The notes: generated from the letters alone by a model not told the origin. Counted from the first letter of the stretch, positions 10,083 to 19,932 are shown. The stretch is DNA of 64,000 bases from Microbulbifer sp. MI-G (GCF_030440425.1 NZ_CP098023.1:4370602-4434601); one strand, 5' to 3'. A program made the numbers and translations.

Positions 10083-10937
10083 ATGGCAACCAGCCTACAG
10101 CCAGTGCATACGCTGTCTCCGGGCGCCAACCTGGGGGCTTATATCCAGACGGTCAGTGGCTTTGACGTCCTGTCCGCAGAAGAGGAAAAGCGCCTGGCAG
10201 AAGACCTTTACTATCGGGAAAATCTCGATGCAGCGCGCCAGCTGGTGATGTCACACCTGCGTTTTGTCGTGCATATCGCCAAATCCTATTCCGGCTATGG
10301 CCTCAACCAGGCCGACCTGGTGCAGGAGGGCAATGTCGGACTGATGAAGGCCGTGAAGCGCTTTAACCCGGAAAAAGGGGTGCGCCTGGTGTCCTTTGCA
10401 GTCCACTGGATCAAGGCCGAAATCCATGAATTTATCCTGCGCAACTGGCGCATCGTAAAGATCGCTACCACCAAAGCGCAGCGCAAATTATTCTTCAACC
10501 TGCGCGGTCAGAAGAAGCGACTGGCCTGGCTCAGCAATGACGAAGCCAAAGCCGTGGCCAAGGACTTGAATGTGGACGTTGCCCAGGTGCATGAAATGGA
10601 AGGGCGCCTGGCCGCACACGATGCCGCCTTTGACGCCGGTGTCGATGACGACGATGACACTGCCTGGCAGGCGCCGGCGCACTATCTGGAGGACCGCAGT
10701 TTCGATCCGGCGGCCCAACTGGAGCGCGACAACTGGCAGGCCACCAACCTCACCAGCCTGAACAGTGCCATGGCGCGGCTGGATGAGCGCAGCCGCGATA
10801 TTCTCCAGGCGCGCTGGCTGAGCGAGGAAAAGTCCACTCTGCACGATTTGGCAGAGAAGTACGGTGTTTCCGCCGAGCGTATCCGCCAACTGGAAAAGAA
10901 CGCTATGAAAAAAGTGCGCACAGCAATGGAGGCCTGA
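10083..10937 (+). CDS. rpoH: RNA polymerase sigma-32 factor (heat shock)
   Basis: This sigma factor directs heat-shock transcription. The 284-residue protein has region 2 ([35 protein letters not shown]), the RpoH box QRKLFFNLR that distinguishes sigma-32, and a C-terminal region 4 helix-turn-helix ([22 protein letters not shown]). It lies 223 bp after ftsX, long enough for its own promoters, and is followed by a strong terminator. Confidence 0.97.
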   Translation: MATSLQPVHTLSPGANLGAYIQTVSGFDVLSAEEEKRLAEDLYYRENLDAARQLVMSHLRFVVHIAKSYSGYGLNQADLVQEGNVGLMKAVKRFNPEKGVRLVSFAVHWIKAEIHEFILRNWRIVKIATTKAQRKLFFNLRGQKKRLAWLSNDEAKAVAKDLNVDVAQVHEMEGRLAAHDAAFDAGVDDDDDTAWQAPAHYLEDRSFDPAAQLERDNWQATNLTSLNSAMARLDERSRDILQARWLSEEKSTLHDLAEKYGVSAERIRQLEKNAMKKVRTAMEA

Positions 10938-10961
10938 CCCCACGCATTGACTGTTGGATGG

Positions 10962-10988
10962 AAAACCGCGCTGTAGCGCGGTTTTTTT
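10962..10988 (+). terminator. Intrinsic terminator of rpoH
   Basis: A perfect 10-bp stem AAAACCGCGC/GCGCGGTTTT with a TGTA loop, followed by more T residues, lies 24 bp after the rpoH stop. Confidence 0.93.
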
Positions 10989-11048
10989 GTTCGCGCAATT
11001 ATCCCTCTCCCCAGCCTTTGGGGGAGGGCAATCGTGAGGAGACAGGTG

Positions 11049-11426
11049 ATGGCCAAACTGTACCTTTTGCTCGCTGCCCTGTTTGGTGCCAGTGGCGTTG
11101 CACTTGGCGCATTTGCGGCGCACGGGCTGCGCGACAAGGTAGCGGAAAGCCTACTGGAGGCCTTTAAGACCGGGGTGCAGTACCAGATGGTCCACACCCT
11201 GGCCCTGTTCGGCGTTGCACTGCTGATACAGAGCCGGGGCGAGCGCTTGTCGCTGTCACTGAGTGGCGCGCTTTTTGTCGCTGGCATGGTGTTTTTTTCC
11301 GGCAGTCTGTATGCGCTCACCCTTGGCGGACCGCGCTGGCTGGGGCCGGTAACCCCGCTTGGGGGCGTGCTGATGATTGCCGGCTGGATAGCACTTTTTG
11401 TCGCTGCCGTTAACTTTTCCAGATAG
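11049..11426 (+). CDS. DUF423 family inner-membrane protein (YgdD-like)
   Basis: This 125-residue protein has four hydrophobic segments and the family signature GASGVALGAFAAHGLRD near the N terminus, with FKTGVQYQMVHTLAL and GPVTPLGGVLMIAGW later. The ATG after AGGAGA is preferred to one five codons upstream. The function of this widespread family is unknown. It lies between the rpoH terminator and trmB. Confidence 0.88.
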   Translation: MAKLYLLLAALFGASGVALGAFAAHGLRDKVAESLLEAFKTGVQYQMVHTLALFGVALLIQSRGERLSLSLSGALFVAGMVFFSGSLYALTLGGPRWLGPVTPLGGVLMIAGWIALFVAAVNFSR

Positions 11427-11508
11427 TTCCCGGCGGCTGCCCGCACTGTAAGCTGCCGATGGCCCGCCCCGGTCAGTGAATATCGTTTTGCATCAGAGGT
11501 TGTGAATC

Positions 11509-12267
11509 ATGCAAGAGGCATTCGCGGAAGTGTTTCCTTACCGCACTGAGTACAAAAAAAAGTCCATTCGCAGCTATGTGATGCGTGCAGGGCGTATTAC
11601 AGAGGGGCAGCGCCGGGCTTTTGATACTTACTGGAGTCAGTATGGGCTGTCCCTGTTCGATGGACCACTCAATGTCCGTGCGGTTTTTGGCCGCGAGGCC
11701 CCGCTGGTTCTGGAGATCGGCTTTGGTATGGGAGATTCCCTGCTGGCGATGGCGCAGGCGGAGCCGGAAAAGGATTTTATCGGCATTGAAGTACACCCGC
11801 CCGGCGTTGGAAGGTTGATCAACAACGCCGGCAAGACCGGGGTAAAGAATCTGCGCGTGTATATGGCCGATGCCCTGGACGTTTTAAACGATTGTATCCG
11901 CAATGGCAGCCTGGACCGGTTCCAATTGTATTTTCCCGACCCCTGGCACAAGAAAAAGCACCACAAGCGCCGTATTGTGCAGCCCGAATTTGTGCAGCTG
12001 ATCTGCAGCAAACTCAAGACCGGTGGCCAACTGCATATGGCCACAGACTGGCAGAGTTACGCCGAGCATATGCAGGCGGTACTGCAGGCGGCGCACCCGT
12101 TAACAAACACCGCCGCCGGTGGGGGCCCTGTGGAGCGCCCTGCGTGGCGCCCGCAAACCAAGTTTGAGCGCCGCGGCCAGCGCCTTGGGCACGGGGTCTG
12201 GGACCTGCTCTACCGGCGCCTGCCCGATGCCACTCCTGCCCAGAGAAAGCCCTCCGAGCATGACTGA
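11509..12267 (+). CDS. trmB: tRNA (guanine-N(7)-)-methyltransferase
   Basis: This enzyme makes m7G46 in tRNA using S-adenosylmethionine. The 252-residue protein has [23 protein letters not shown] and the catalytic [14 protein letters not shown] segment. The C-terminal ~20 residues are longer than usual. It marks the end of the conserved left block; the following DNA is AT-richer. Confidence 0.95.
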   Translation: MQEAFAEVFPYRTEYKKKSIRSYVMRAGRITEGQRRAFDTYWSQYGLSLFDGPLNVRAVFGREAPLVLEIGFGMGDSLLAMAQAEPEKDFIGIEVHPPGVGRLINNAGKTGVKNLRVYMADALDVLNDCIRNGSLDRFQLYFPDPWHKKKHHKRRIVQPEFVQLICSKLKTGGQLHMATDWQSYAEHMQAVLQAAHPLTNTAAGGGPVERPAWRPQTKFERRGQRLGHGVWDLLYRRLPDATPAQRKPSEHD

Positions 12268-12288
12268 GTCACTTTTTTATTTTATCAA

Positions 12289-12515
12289 TCAAGGAACAAC
12301 TGCCGAATAAAAAATGTATGCAACTGATGGATCTGGCTGATTTAAAGCCGGCCAAGCAATTGATGCGCCTTTGGAACAAGATAAAAGTACATTAGCGGAA
12401 CCAAAATTGCGGTCATAATCAGTGATTTTACCCCAATCGATAATTGTAAATTCAATACCTGTATAGCCAACGATAATGGTGTCATCTTTTAATACGCGAG
12501 CTACTGTCGCTGGTT
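12289..12515 (-). pseudogene. Unidentified gene remnant without start codon
   Basis: The gap after trmB (12268-12590) holds an open minus-strand frame of about 75 codons, bounded upstream by tandem stops and ending at a TGA near 12289. It reads like real protein (for example DDTIIVGYTGIEF and DYDRNFGSANVLL) but has no credible start codon. I do not recognise the family. It may be the C-terminal scrap of a displaced gene. Confidence 0.35.
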
Positions 12516-12590
12516 GTTATTAGTATAAATCCCGCAATGCCAATTCCACTGGAAACTTATAATAGCTTAAATTAGAATTTTCTTCTATTA

Positions 12591-12998
12591 CTAATCAGTT
12601 TCATCGCTACGATATTTCTGAAGTGCGATCAGAAGCCAGTCAGACGAAAGCTGCTTATTTTTTTGACTATCGCAGTATGTATAATAGGGCCTCCCAGATA
12701 AAGCGCTTTTTGATGCAGCCAGCTCAATAAATTGTTCTGCACTATTTATGTCATCTCTGAAGTAATTGTATTTCCTCTGTATATGTTTCACAGCCTCATC
12801 TGCTGTATGTGGCTTGCCATTTCGAATAAATGTACAATTCGAATTTAAAACGAAACCTATTAAGTATTCTATTTCTTTTTTTGCCGTCTCAGTAGACAAA
12901 CAAACAGGTACCATTGAGAGAAAACCCAATAAGACAAGAAATTTCTTATGGTTGATCCGCGATTTTGAGCCCCTGTTAACAAACCAATCCAACTTCAT
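12591..12998 (-). CDS. DUF5329 family secreted protein
   Basis: The 135-residue product has an N-terminal hydrophobic segment and then a region fitting the DUF5329 pattern: EIEYLIGFVLNSNCTFIRNG, AVKHIQRKYNYF, AEQFIELAASKSALSG and a C-terminal DWLLIALQKYR. The start used follows GGGAG by eight bases; an upstream in-frame start is less likely. Members have no known biochemical role. It stands alone, about 145 bp from the following SDR gene's stop. Confidence 0.72.
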   Translation of the reverse strand: MKLDWFVNRGSKSRINHKKFLVLLGFLSMVPVCLSTETAKKEIEYLIGFVLNSNCTFIRNGKPHTADEAVKHIQRKYNYFRDDINSAEQFIELAASKSALSGRPYYTYCDSQKNKQLSSDWLLIALQKYRSDETD

Positions 12999-13144
12999 TA
13001 CACCACTCCCAGCAAACACAGTCTATTAAAACCCCTGTTCAAGAAAGGTGCACTAGATAGCGGATGTCTATTGGATTAATGCTTTCAGCAAGGATGCAAT
13101 CAACCAACAAACTATCCTTTAATACAAGCTATTTTTCCGGTGGA

Positions 13145-14107
13145 TCAAGTTGTTGGCAATCCGACCATTTTGCCACTTTCCTGCCAAAGCTTGTCCCGGG
13201 CTTTATCATCGCTTGCCAGTTCAGAGGGATCGGGATAAGTGAGATCACCACGTACCAGTGATGCGTAGACCTGCCCTTCTGGTGGTGTCACATATCCCAG
13301 TGTCAGATCAGCAAGTGCTTCCCCCGCGCGCTCCGGTGAGCCCGGATACATCATCGGAATAAAATTGCTTCCCAGACGGAGAAATGCATGCAGGAGAGCG
13401 CTGTTCATCAGGAGGCGTTGCCATTTTGCGGAATGGCGTGATAATGAAGTTCCAACGGTTAAGCCCGGATTGTAAGCAATAATCTGGCATTCTTTTTCTT
13501 TGACAAGATCCTGGATAACCAGTGAACGTGCTGTCAACAGATTACAGAGCTTTGACGCGGCGTAGGCTCTCATCCCGGAGCCATCCGCCCTGGAGCTTGA
13601 CCACAAGCCAATATCCAGGGGTTTTGGTGCCTGGGCGTGAACATCGCTGGTTGTGATAATTAACCTTCCCCGGTGCGACATTTTTGGCAAGAGCAGTCGG
13701 GCCAACAAATAGTGCGCCAAATGATTAACGGCAAAGGTTACTTCAAATCCATCCTTGGTTGCCTGCGTCGTGTTGCTGAAGGCCGTACCCGCATTCAGTA
13801 CAAGCGCATCGATGGATTCACTTTCGAGGGTTTCCCGAACCATGCCAGCAAATGCCCACACACTTTCCAGAGAAGAAAGATCGAGTGGCAGCGATTCACC
13901 GAATTCAGGCGAAGCCCCTCTGGTGCCCACAATTATCCGGCAGTTTGACGAGGCGATCCTCCTCAAAGCATTGGCGCCAATTCCGGCTGTTGCTCCGGTC
14001 ATCACCACTACACGCAGGCGACCTTTATTTTCGCTATCTTTCTGTGACATATCTCTGTCTCCCAGGTTAGTTGCAGGTATGCCGTGTTTGCTGCTGTTGA
14101 TGCTCAT
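13145..14107 (-). CDS. Short-chain dehydrogenase/reductase
   Basis: This NAD(P)-dependent oxidoreductase has the Rossmann motif TGATAGIGA, NAG (LVLNAGTAF) and the catalytic YAASK motif, and resembles the retinol dehydrogenase/protochlorophyllide reductase branch. Two starts with GGGAG-like sites exist (14107 and 14050); the longer is given. It is the last gene of a minus-strand operon with a metallo-beta-lactamase-fold lipoprotein, a second SDR, an MFS exporter and a membrane hydrolase. The substrate is unknown. Confidence 0.86.
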   Translation of the reverse strand: MSINSSKHGIPATNLGDRDMSQKDSENKGRLRVVVMTGATAGIGANALRRIASSNCRIIVGTRGASPEFGESLPLDLSSLESVWAFAGMVRETLESESIDALVLNAGTAFSNTTQATKDGFEVTFAVNHLAHYLLARLLLPKMSHRGRLIITTSDVHAQAPKPLDIGLWSSSRADGSGMRAYAASKLCNLLTARSLVIQDLVKEKECQIIAYNPGLTVGTSLSRHSAKWQRLLMNSALLHAFLRLGSNFIPMMYPGSPERAGEALADLTLGYVTPPEGQVYASLVRGDLTYPDPSELASDDKARDKLWQESGKMVGLPTT

Positions 14108-14123
14108 GTCCGGCTCTCTCCTG

Positions 14124-15179
14124 TTATTCCAGCCCTGTCTTCCTGACAAATGACTCAGACGTTAATTCAAAAGGCTGCCCAACCTCTAGAGTAATAAATT
14201 CTGATGGTTTGATATTCGCTTTCTTTTTGGCCTCTTCGAGAAACTTGATCGGCTCGTTGATAGCTTCGGCGGTGAGCTGGAATGTTCCGTAGTGCATGCC
14301 AATAGATATGCCGGCCTGGAGATCAAGATGAGCTTGCACAGCATCAGAAGGATCCATATGGACCTCCTGGAAGAATTCCCTGGGGGCATAGGCACCAATC
14401 GGTAAAAAAGCAATATCGACGGGGCCAAAGCGTTCAAATGTGCGTTTATAGTGATCGGCGTAACCACTGTCGCCACCAAAATAAATTTTTTGCCCATCGA
14501 TTTCCAGCAGGAATCCGCCCCACAATGTTGAATTTCGATCTGTTAACCAACGGCCGGAGAAGTGTTGTACATCGAGAAACCAGAGCTGGAAATTGTCTGC
14601 AACTCTGGATGATTCCCACCAGTCAAGCTCAATGATTTGCTCTGATCCTGACAGCCGTGCACCCACCCCAAGCCCCATGTATAATTTGGGATTATCTCGC
14701 TCAGCCAGCGCTTGAATGGAATTGAGATCCAAATGATCATAATGATCATGGCTGATGACGATAACATCGATTGGTGGCAAGTTTTCGATCGCTATACCCG
14801 GGCGATGGACGCGTTTCGGACCTACGAATGAGAATGGACTCGTACGTTCTGAAAACACCGGGTCTGTAAGAATATTAAACTCCCCAGTTTGAATTAAAAA
14901 CGTCGCATGGTTGATAAAGGTGATGCGGGTATTGGAATCAGAAACCCTCTTGATTGGTGACGTGTCAGTATGGATATCAATCCACTCCGGCCAAACTGCA
15001 GGTTCCACATCAGACTCAAGTGCGGCCTTGAACATTTCCCAGAATGAAAGAAAGTTGACGGGATTCGTGTTCTTAAAAACCTCATTTTCGAAGTTGGGGG
15101 AGATATGCCTTTTGTCCATATAAGAACTGGCACAAGCTGCGAGAATGACGACAATAAAAATGGCAGTTAAATATTTCAA
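14124..15179 (-). CDS. Metallo-beta-lactamase-fold hydrolase, lipoprotein
   Basis: The protein belongs to the UlaG/NAPE-PLD-like branch of the metallo-beta-lactamase superfamily. It has the metal-binding motif SHDHYDHLD, a GGDSGY aspartate and a later GMHYGTF histidine. No ATG start fits; a TTG start preceded by AGGTG gives MKYLTAIFIVVILAAC, a textbook lipoprotein signal, so export to the periplasm or outer membrane is likely. NAPE-PLD-like members cleave phosphodiesters; the substrate here is unknown. It is the fourth gene of the operon. Confidence 0.86.
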   Translation of the reverse strand: MKYLTAIFIVVILAACASSYMDKRHISPNFENEVFKNTNPVNFLSFWEMFKAALESDVEPAVWPEWIDIHTDTSPIKRVSDSNTRITFINHATFLIQTGEFNILTDPVFSERTSPFSFVGPKRVHRPGIAIENLPPIDVIVISHDHYDHLDLNSIQALAERDNPKLYMGLGVGARLSGSEQIIELDWWESSRVADNFQLWFLDVQHFSGRWLTDRNSTLWGGFLLEIDGQKIYFGGDSGYADHYKRTFERFGPVDIAFLPIGAYAPREFFQEVHMDPSDAVQAHLDLQAGISIGMHYGTFQLTAEAINEPIKFLEEAKKKANIKPSEFITLEVGQPFELTSESFVRKTGLE

Positions 15180-15218
15180 ATCATTAGCACCTAACAAGTA
15201 TCGGAAGTTAAAACAGGA

Positions 15219-16112
15219 TCATTTTGCCAAAAATGGCTTAATCAGCATCTCTAATTGTCGCCATAGCGTTTCAGCTTTTTGTGTATCAAGTGCTGCATCC
15301 TCTTCAGGCAGAGACATGATCCCACAGGTATTATGCCAATAAGTGCCGTTTGGAATATCCTGACTTGCGGCAATCAATGCCGCCTGCGCCCCCTGTTTTT
15401 CTGAAATAAGAATTTTACTGGCCAACCAATGTCTGAACCCCTTGGGAATGCCACCGCCAAAGCCGCTTAAAATTACGCCCGGATGCACTGCAAAGGCTTG
15501 CAGGCTGGGATAGCGCCTTACCAACTCCAGTACCTGCCAGAGATTACCCAATTTGCTGCCCCCGTAAACATGATCCATTCTGTATTGGGAGGGATTCACT
15601 TCACATTTTTTACTCACAAAATAAGCCTCGCCGGTTGTCATCACGATGCGGGGTTTTTCTGTGAACAGATTGCGTTCTTGCAACATCCGGTATAGCAAAT
15701 GATGGCCTAGTACGTTCACTGCAAAGGTCATCTCAATTTCATCGCTGGCCTGTTTCCGTTCGCGCATCGCCACACCGGAATTACAAATCAGGATATCAAT
15801 CTTCTGATTGCCCAACTGATCCACCGCGTTTGTAACCGAAGTCAGATTGGATAGGTCACAGTTAATGGAATCCACTTCAGGCAGAGTGCCTTTACCTCGA
15901 GACACACCCCGTGACAATGACACAACCTTTGCACCGCGCGCTAGCATCCCACGCGAGACAAACTCACCTACCCCTGCAGTACCCCCGGTGATCAAAACTG
16001 TCTTACCCTCCAGGAGAGGAAGATCGGGACATATCCTCGTTCGGGATCTCTGCCGAAACATGCAGGTGAACAGGCGTTTCGCCTTACGCTTCGATGCCGG
16101 ATAAGGAATCAT
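15219..16112 (-). CDS. Short-chain dehydrogenase/reductase (DHRS12-like)
   Basis: This second SDR of the operon has the cofactor motif TGGTAGVGE, the NSG variant of NAG (LICNSGVAM) and the active site YGGSK. It resembles the DHRS/retinol dehydrogenase group. The start is uncertain: an ATG at 16112 is given, while GTG codons at 16124 and 16133 would overlap the upstream MFS gene. Two SDRs in one operon suggest sequential redox steps on a lipid or hydrophobic substrate, which is inference. Confidence 0.85.
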   Translation of the reverse strand: MIPYPASKRKAKRLFTCMFRQRSRTRICPDLPLLEGKTVLITGGTAGVGEFVSRGMLARGAKVVSLSRGVSRGKGTLPEVDSINCDLSNLTSVTNAVDQLGNQKIDILICNSGVAMRERKQASDEIEMTFAVNVLGHHLLYRMLQERNLFTEKPRIVMTTGEAYFVSKKCEVNPSQYRMDHVYGGSKLGNLWQVLELVRRYPSLQAFAVHPGVILSGFGGGIPKGFRHWLASKILISEKQGAQAALIAASQDIPNGTYWHNTCGIMSLPEEDAALDTQKAETLWRQLEMLIKPFLAK

Positions 16113-16125
16113 ATTAATTGGCACA

Positions 16126-17364
16126 TCAACCACCTGTGTTTATCATTTGTGGCGAAGGGCTTTCACCAATATTTACCTGAGATCTGCTACCCCACATCAC
16201 GGCAATCACAGATAGCAGACCTGCAATCAACGCGCCCAACATCAGAGACTGCACGCTTGTGGTATAGATTCCACTGATCAACCAACCAAAAGCTAAAGCA
16301 ATACAGCCGGAGAGAAAACTAATAGTTGAGTTTGCCAACCCTGCAACATGGCCCAGAGGCTGTAAGGCAATGGTGTTCATATTTCCTATTAATAGACCAA
16401 AGCAGAAAAAGATAGATGATACCGCTGCCAGGAAACCATAGAGCGGCAACGCTGCGAACAAGCCAAGGATGTATATCGAACCGCTGATTGCTATCACACC
16501 GAGCAGTGCAAACCTGCAGATATCCTCCAAGCCGAAGTGTTTAACCAATTTAGCATTCAGGATACTGGCAATACCAATCGAGATAGCCGCCAGTGCAAAG
16601 AAAAATGCAAACAGGTTGTCAACGCCGAAAATACCGCGATAAATTTGTTCAGCAGACATGATATACCCCATGAAAACTCCCTGAATCAGTCCCAGTGCGA
16701 TCAGGTAGCTGCCAGTTATGCGGTTGGACAGGGTGGCACTGAGCCCTTCGAGAATCGCTGCAATACCTCCCGACCGCCGTTTGTCATGGGGCAGGGTTTC
16801 CGGCTGACGCACCCAGCTCCAAACAGCCGTAATGCAGCTGAGGGTGAACAATAGCCAGAATATGGCTCGCCAGCCTGCCAGGGACAAAATGCCCTGGCCA
16901 AGCATTGGCGCTATACAGGGCACCAGTATGAAAATCGACATGGCCCAGGACATGATCCTCGCCATCAAGGCTCCCTCGAAACGATCACGCACGATGGCAA
17001 GAGGGACAATCCTCAATGCTGCAGCGCCTGCGCCCTGCAGAAAGCGGCCGGCAATAAAAAGCATCGAGTTTTCAGCCAGGGCAGACACCAGACTCCCCAG
17101 CATAAATACTACCACTCCGACCAGCAGCGTTGGTCTGCGCCCGATACAGTCAGAAACCGGGCCATAAATCAGCTGTCCGATTGTCATCCCAAGAAACAGG
17201 ACACCAACAATCAGCTGTGCTGCATTGCCTTCCGGCATGCCTAAGCTTGCAGCCATTTGTGGCATAGCAGGCAGAACCGCATCGATAGAAAGGGCACCCA
17301 GTGCGCTCATAATCGCGATCAGAGATACAAATTCGATCTCATTCTGCCTTCTCATAGTGGACAT
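16126..17364 (-). CDS. MFS multidrug exporter, Bcr/CflA family
   Basis: This membrane exporter has twelve predicted helices. It shows the Bcr/CflA features: conserved LPAMPQMA in helix 1, the GPVSDCIGRRP loop motif between helices 2 and 3, and GRFLQGAGAAA in helix 4. The ATG following GGGAG is chosen, five bases after the upstream gene's stop. Presence in a MarR-linked operon supports a drug or toxic-compound efflux role. Confidence 0.9.
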   Translation of the reverse strand: MSTMRRQNEIEFVSLIAIMSALGALSIDAVLPAMPQMAASLGMPEGNAAQLIVGVLFLGMTIGQLIYGPVSDCIGRRPTLLVGVVVFMLGSLVSALAENSMLFIAGRFLQGAGAAALRIVPLAIVRDRFEGALMARIMSWAMSIFILVPCIAPMLGQGILSLAGWRAIFWLLFTLSCITAVWSWVRQPETLPHDKRRSGGIAAILEGLSATLSNRITGSYLIALGLIQGVFMGYIMSAEQIYRGIFGVDNLFAFFFALAAISIGIASILNAKLVKHFGLEDICRFALLGVIAISGSIYILGLFAALPLYGFLAAVSSIFFCFGLLIGNMNTIALQPLGHVAGLANSTISFLSGCIALAFGWLISGIYTTSVQSLMLGALIAGLLSVIAVMWGSRSQVNIGESPSPQMINTGG

Positions 17365-17368
17365 AGTA

Positions 17369-18433
17369 TTACTCCCAAATCTTCGTCCAAATCGAATTGA
17401 TCTCATCCGAAAATTCAAGCTTTTCTACATCCCCGCTATACATTTGAGCTGCACTGACATTAAGTTTCTCATCAAATTCAAACAATCCGCCAAAAAATGA
17501 TGCAGCAGGGTCAAAGGCAAAACCGAAACGCATATCTGTTAATAGCACTTGCGGGCTTCCATCTTTCTCTGCTTCTCTCACCTGGGCCCTTAACATATCT
17601 GTTGAGAACCACTTAAGAATTTTTCCCTGCTCACTGCTTAAAGCCTTATCAACCAACTCACCGGATTCACTTTCATAGTAATGCAGCTTAACGGAATTCC
17701 GTGCCACTGAGCTGAAAAAGCCCACTGCATAACGGCCATTACTGTCTTTGGCAACCACGCGCCATAGCAAAATATTAAACATCGTTGGTGATGCACGCAC
17801 ATCAATTGGCGTAAAAGCTTCGCCTGATAATTGCTCGATTACATGTTTCCTTGCGTCCCAGGAATTGTGTATTCCCAGGCACAAATACAAGCTGGAAAAA
17901 ACCAGGGCACCGGCTGCCCATACGCGATATTTCTTTTGCTGTTGAGATTTGACCAAGCCATAAATTATTGCCGCAACCATGGGCAAAGTGTATACAGGGT
18001 CAACAATGGCCACTCCATCCAGTGTAAAACGCTCATTACTTAGCGGTGTTAGAATTTGCGTGCCATAGGTTGTAAACAGGTCGAGCAATGGATGGGTGAT
18101 TAGCGCCCAAAAACACAGGTGATACCATGTCCAGAACTGCCCAACAGAAGCGCTTGCCGGATTCAAAGAAGCCCTGCCCTGCCGCCACGTGGCCCATTTC
18201 ATAGCCAGCCATGCGATGGGGAGTGCGAACAAAGGTAGCAACAAAACTGAATGACTCAATCCACGATGGGTTGCCATATAGGCGAAGTCGTCGCTACCAA
18301 TGCTGAATAGAAAGTCCATATCCGGCAACAATCCACAGACTGCGCCCACAATAATCGCCTTGCGGCCCAGCTTGTTGCTGAACGCTGCCTGCCCTATACA
18401 GGCACCAAGAGCTACTTGAGTGAGAGTGTCCAT
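17369..18433 (-). CDS. Membrane-bound metal-dependent hydrolase (YdjM/DUF457-like)
   Basis: This is the first gene of the operon. The N-terminal half has MDTLTQVALGACIGQA, DMDF, THRGLSHSVLL and HPLLD motifs spread over membrane segments, as in the YdjM/YbcI family; the C-terminal ~150 residues are soluble. Members are called metal-dependent hydrolases from conserved His/Asp residues, but reactions are unproven. Its upstream region carries the palindromic operator. Confidence 0.83.
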   Translation of the reverse strand: MDTLTQVALGACIGQAAFSNKLGRKAIIVGAVCGLLPDMDFLFSIGSDDFAYMATHRGLSHSVLLLPLFALPIAWLAMKWATWRQGRASLNPASASVGQFWTWYHLCFWALITHPLLDLFTTYGTQILTPLSNERFTLDGVAIVDPVYTLPMVAAIIYGLVKSQQQKKYRVWAAGALVFSSLYLCLGIHNSWDARKHVIEQLSGEAFTPIDVRASPTMFNILLWRVVAKDSNGRYAVGFFSSVARNSVKLHYYESESGELVDKALSSEQGKILKWFSTDMLRAQVREAEKDGSPQVLLTDMRFGFAFDPAASFFGGLFEFDEKLNVSAAQMYSGDVEKLEFSDEINSIWTKIWE

Positions 18434-18606
18434 GACTCAGCAGTCTCCCCTATAAAGCCCTGTAACGCCTGCCTTGCTGTGCCCATTTACTTGGAAATAC
18501 ACAGTTAAATCCCCACACAAAGCCGTTTGTGTCGGGGTTGCGGCTGCTGGATCTATAGCCATAAGCGCTCCTGAAGCCCAAACCTGTTGAAACACCATAT
18601 ATTAAT

Positions 18607-18636
18607 CCAGAATACTAATCTAGAATAATATTCTGG
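18607..18636. promoter_or_regulatory. Inverted-repeat operator between the operon and marR
   Basis: The 335-bp divergent intergenic region contains CCAGAATA (18607-18614) and TATTCTGG (18629-18636), an 8-bp perfect inverted repeat. A nested palindrome AGAATA-A-TATTCT lies at 18622-18634, so there are three AGAATA half-sites. The position between a MarR gene and an oppositely transcribed operon is where a MarR dimer would bind. The rest of the gap shows only AT-rich DNA. Confidence 0.65.
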
Positions 18637-18768
18637 TCAAGTGCATTCTCTGGAATCCACAGGAAAATGTATTTACATTTCAAAAATAAGTGCTAGTTTA
18701 TGAAGTTGGCCGGTTGCACTGATTCCACTTGAAAGGTCACAGCTCTGCTATCTGTTCAATGAGTATGT

Positions 18769-19233
18769 ATGAAGAACATAAAACCCCCATCATCTGATAA
18801 ACTCACACAAATTGAGGCAGCTCATCAAATTTTGTTGCAAGGTATTCAGCTTCGACAAAAACTCAATACGGCTTTACTGGAAAAGTGCGATATCACTCTT
18901 TCTGAGAAAGAGCTTTTGGCTAAAGTTTACATGTCAGGCGAACAGATACGCATGAGTGATGTTTCCAAAACACTCATGTTTACCGAGGGTGGCGCTACCA
19001 AGATAATAAAGAGACTCGCTGATCGTGGATTTGTGACACGGCAGCAATCTGAACATGATGGACGCGTATTTCTTATCGATATTACCAATTCTGGTGCTGA
19101 AAAGCTGGCTGATGCCCTGCAGACCATGGAATCAGTAGCCTACCCATTGATGAAAGAGACATTGACCACCAAGGAATGTGAAACCCTTACAAAGCTACTC
19201 AAGAAGCTCAACGCAAACGCTTTGGGTGCTTGA
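18769..19233 (+). CDS. MarR family transcriptional regulator
   Basis: The 154-residue protein has the winged helix-turn-helix of MarR: MSDVSKTLMFTEGGATKIIKRLADRGFV as recognition helix, then the wing with SEHDGRVFLIDIT. MarR dimers usually repress adjacent genes and are released by phenolic or other ligands. It is divergent from the five-gene efflux/redox operon and is likely its regulator through the palindrome in between. Confidence 0.9.
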   Translation: MKNIKPPSSDKLTQIEAAHQILLQGIQLRQKLNTALLEKCDITLSEKELLAKVYMSGEQIRMSDVSKTLMFTEGGATKIIKRLADRGFVTRQQSEHDGRVFLIDITNSGAEKLADALQTMESVAYPLMKETLTTKECETLTKLLKKLNANALGA

Positions 19234-19299
19234 CAGCCCAACTTTATAGCACACACCATACCCTATGGCCTGTCTACTTATACAGAGCGTAGAGGCAAT

Positions 19300-19932
19300 A
19301 TGAATTTCATCCACATTGAGAGTCGACAGATTCCAGTAAAAATTGCCAGCTTTATTATTTTTATTCGATCAGAGCGTGTAAATATTCAAACGGGAGATTG
19401 GTGTGACAACCCGATGGTGAGTGTTAGATACGACTTCGAAATCATAGTAGACAACAATTCTGGAGATGATGGCGCACTTGCACCAGCCTGTAGTATATCA
19501 TTCTTATATGAAGAATATAAAGATTGCGATGTAACACATCTACCACTTGAAAAAAATACAGCGCATTATCCATTTGAGATCCAAAATAATATTGCTGATT
19601 CATGGGAAGCTGTTTTAGGAAATGATTCCTGGGAATTGGAAAATAACCGAATGACAGTGAGAAGCTTCGAGGGGAACTGTGCTCAAGTTCTCTGGGAAGC
19701 CGAATATGGTGATGTGGATAATCGACGTATTTTTCTCTTTGAGGGCTCGGTTACCTTTGATGGAATACTCGTTTGGGCAAATACTGAGACGGATATCGAA
19801 GCAGCAATTTCTCAAACCTGGAACCCAGAACTTCTGCGCAATCGACTATTTCAGGTCAGCAAGAAGGTTGACCTTGAACAATCTCCCGCGCATTGGGAGG
19901 TACAGTACCAACTTCGAAAAGTTATACCTTGA
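19300..19932 (+). CDS. Hypothetical protein
   Basis: This 210-residue acidic, cytoplasmic-looking protein has no signal peptide or membrane segment. I do not recognise the family. Segments such as VRYDFEIIVDNNSGDDG and WEAEYGDVDNRRIFLFEGSV look like beta-rich domain sequence. A GAGG site precedes the ATG. Base composition is lower in GC than the core genes, and it is next to an IS110 remnant, so it may be acquired. Confidence 0.55.
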   Translation: MNFIHIESRQIPVKIASFIIFIRSERVNIQTGDWCDNPMVSVRYDFEIIVDNNSGDDGALAPACSISFLYEEYKDCDVTHLPLEKNTAHYPFEIQNNIADSWEAVLGNDSWELENNRMTVRSFEGNCAQVLWEAEYGDVDNRRIFLFEGSVTFDGILVWANTETDIEAAISQTWNPELLRNRLFQVSKKVDLEQSPAHWEVQYQLRKVIP

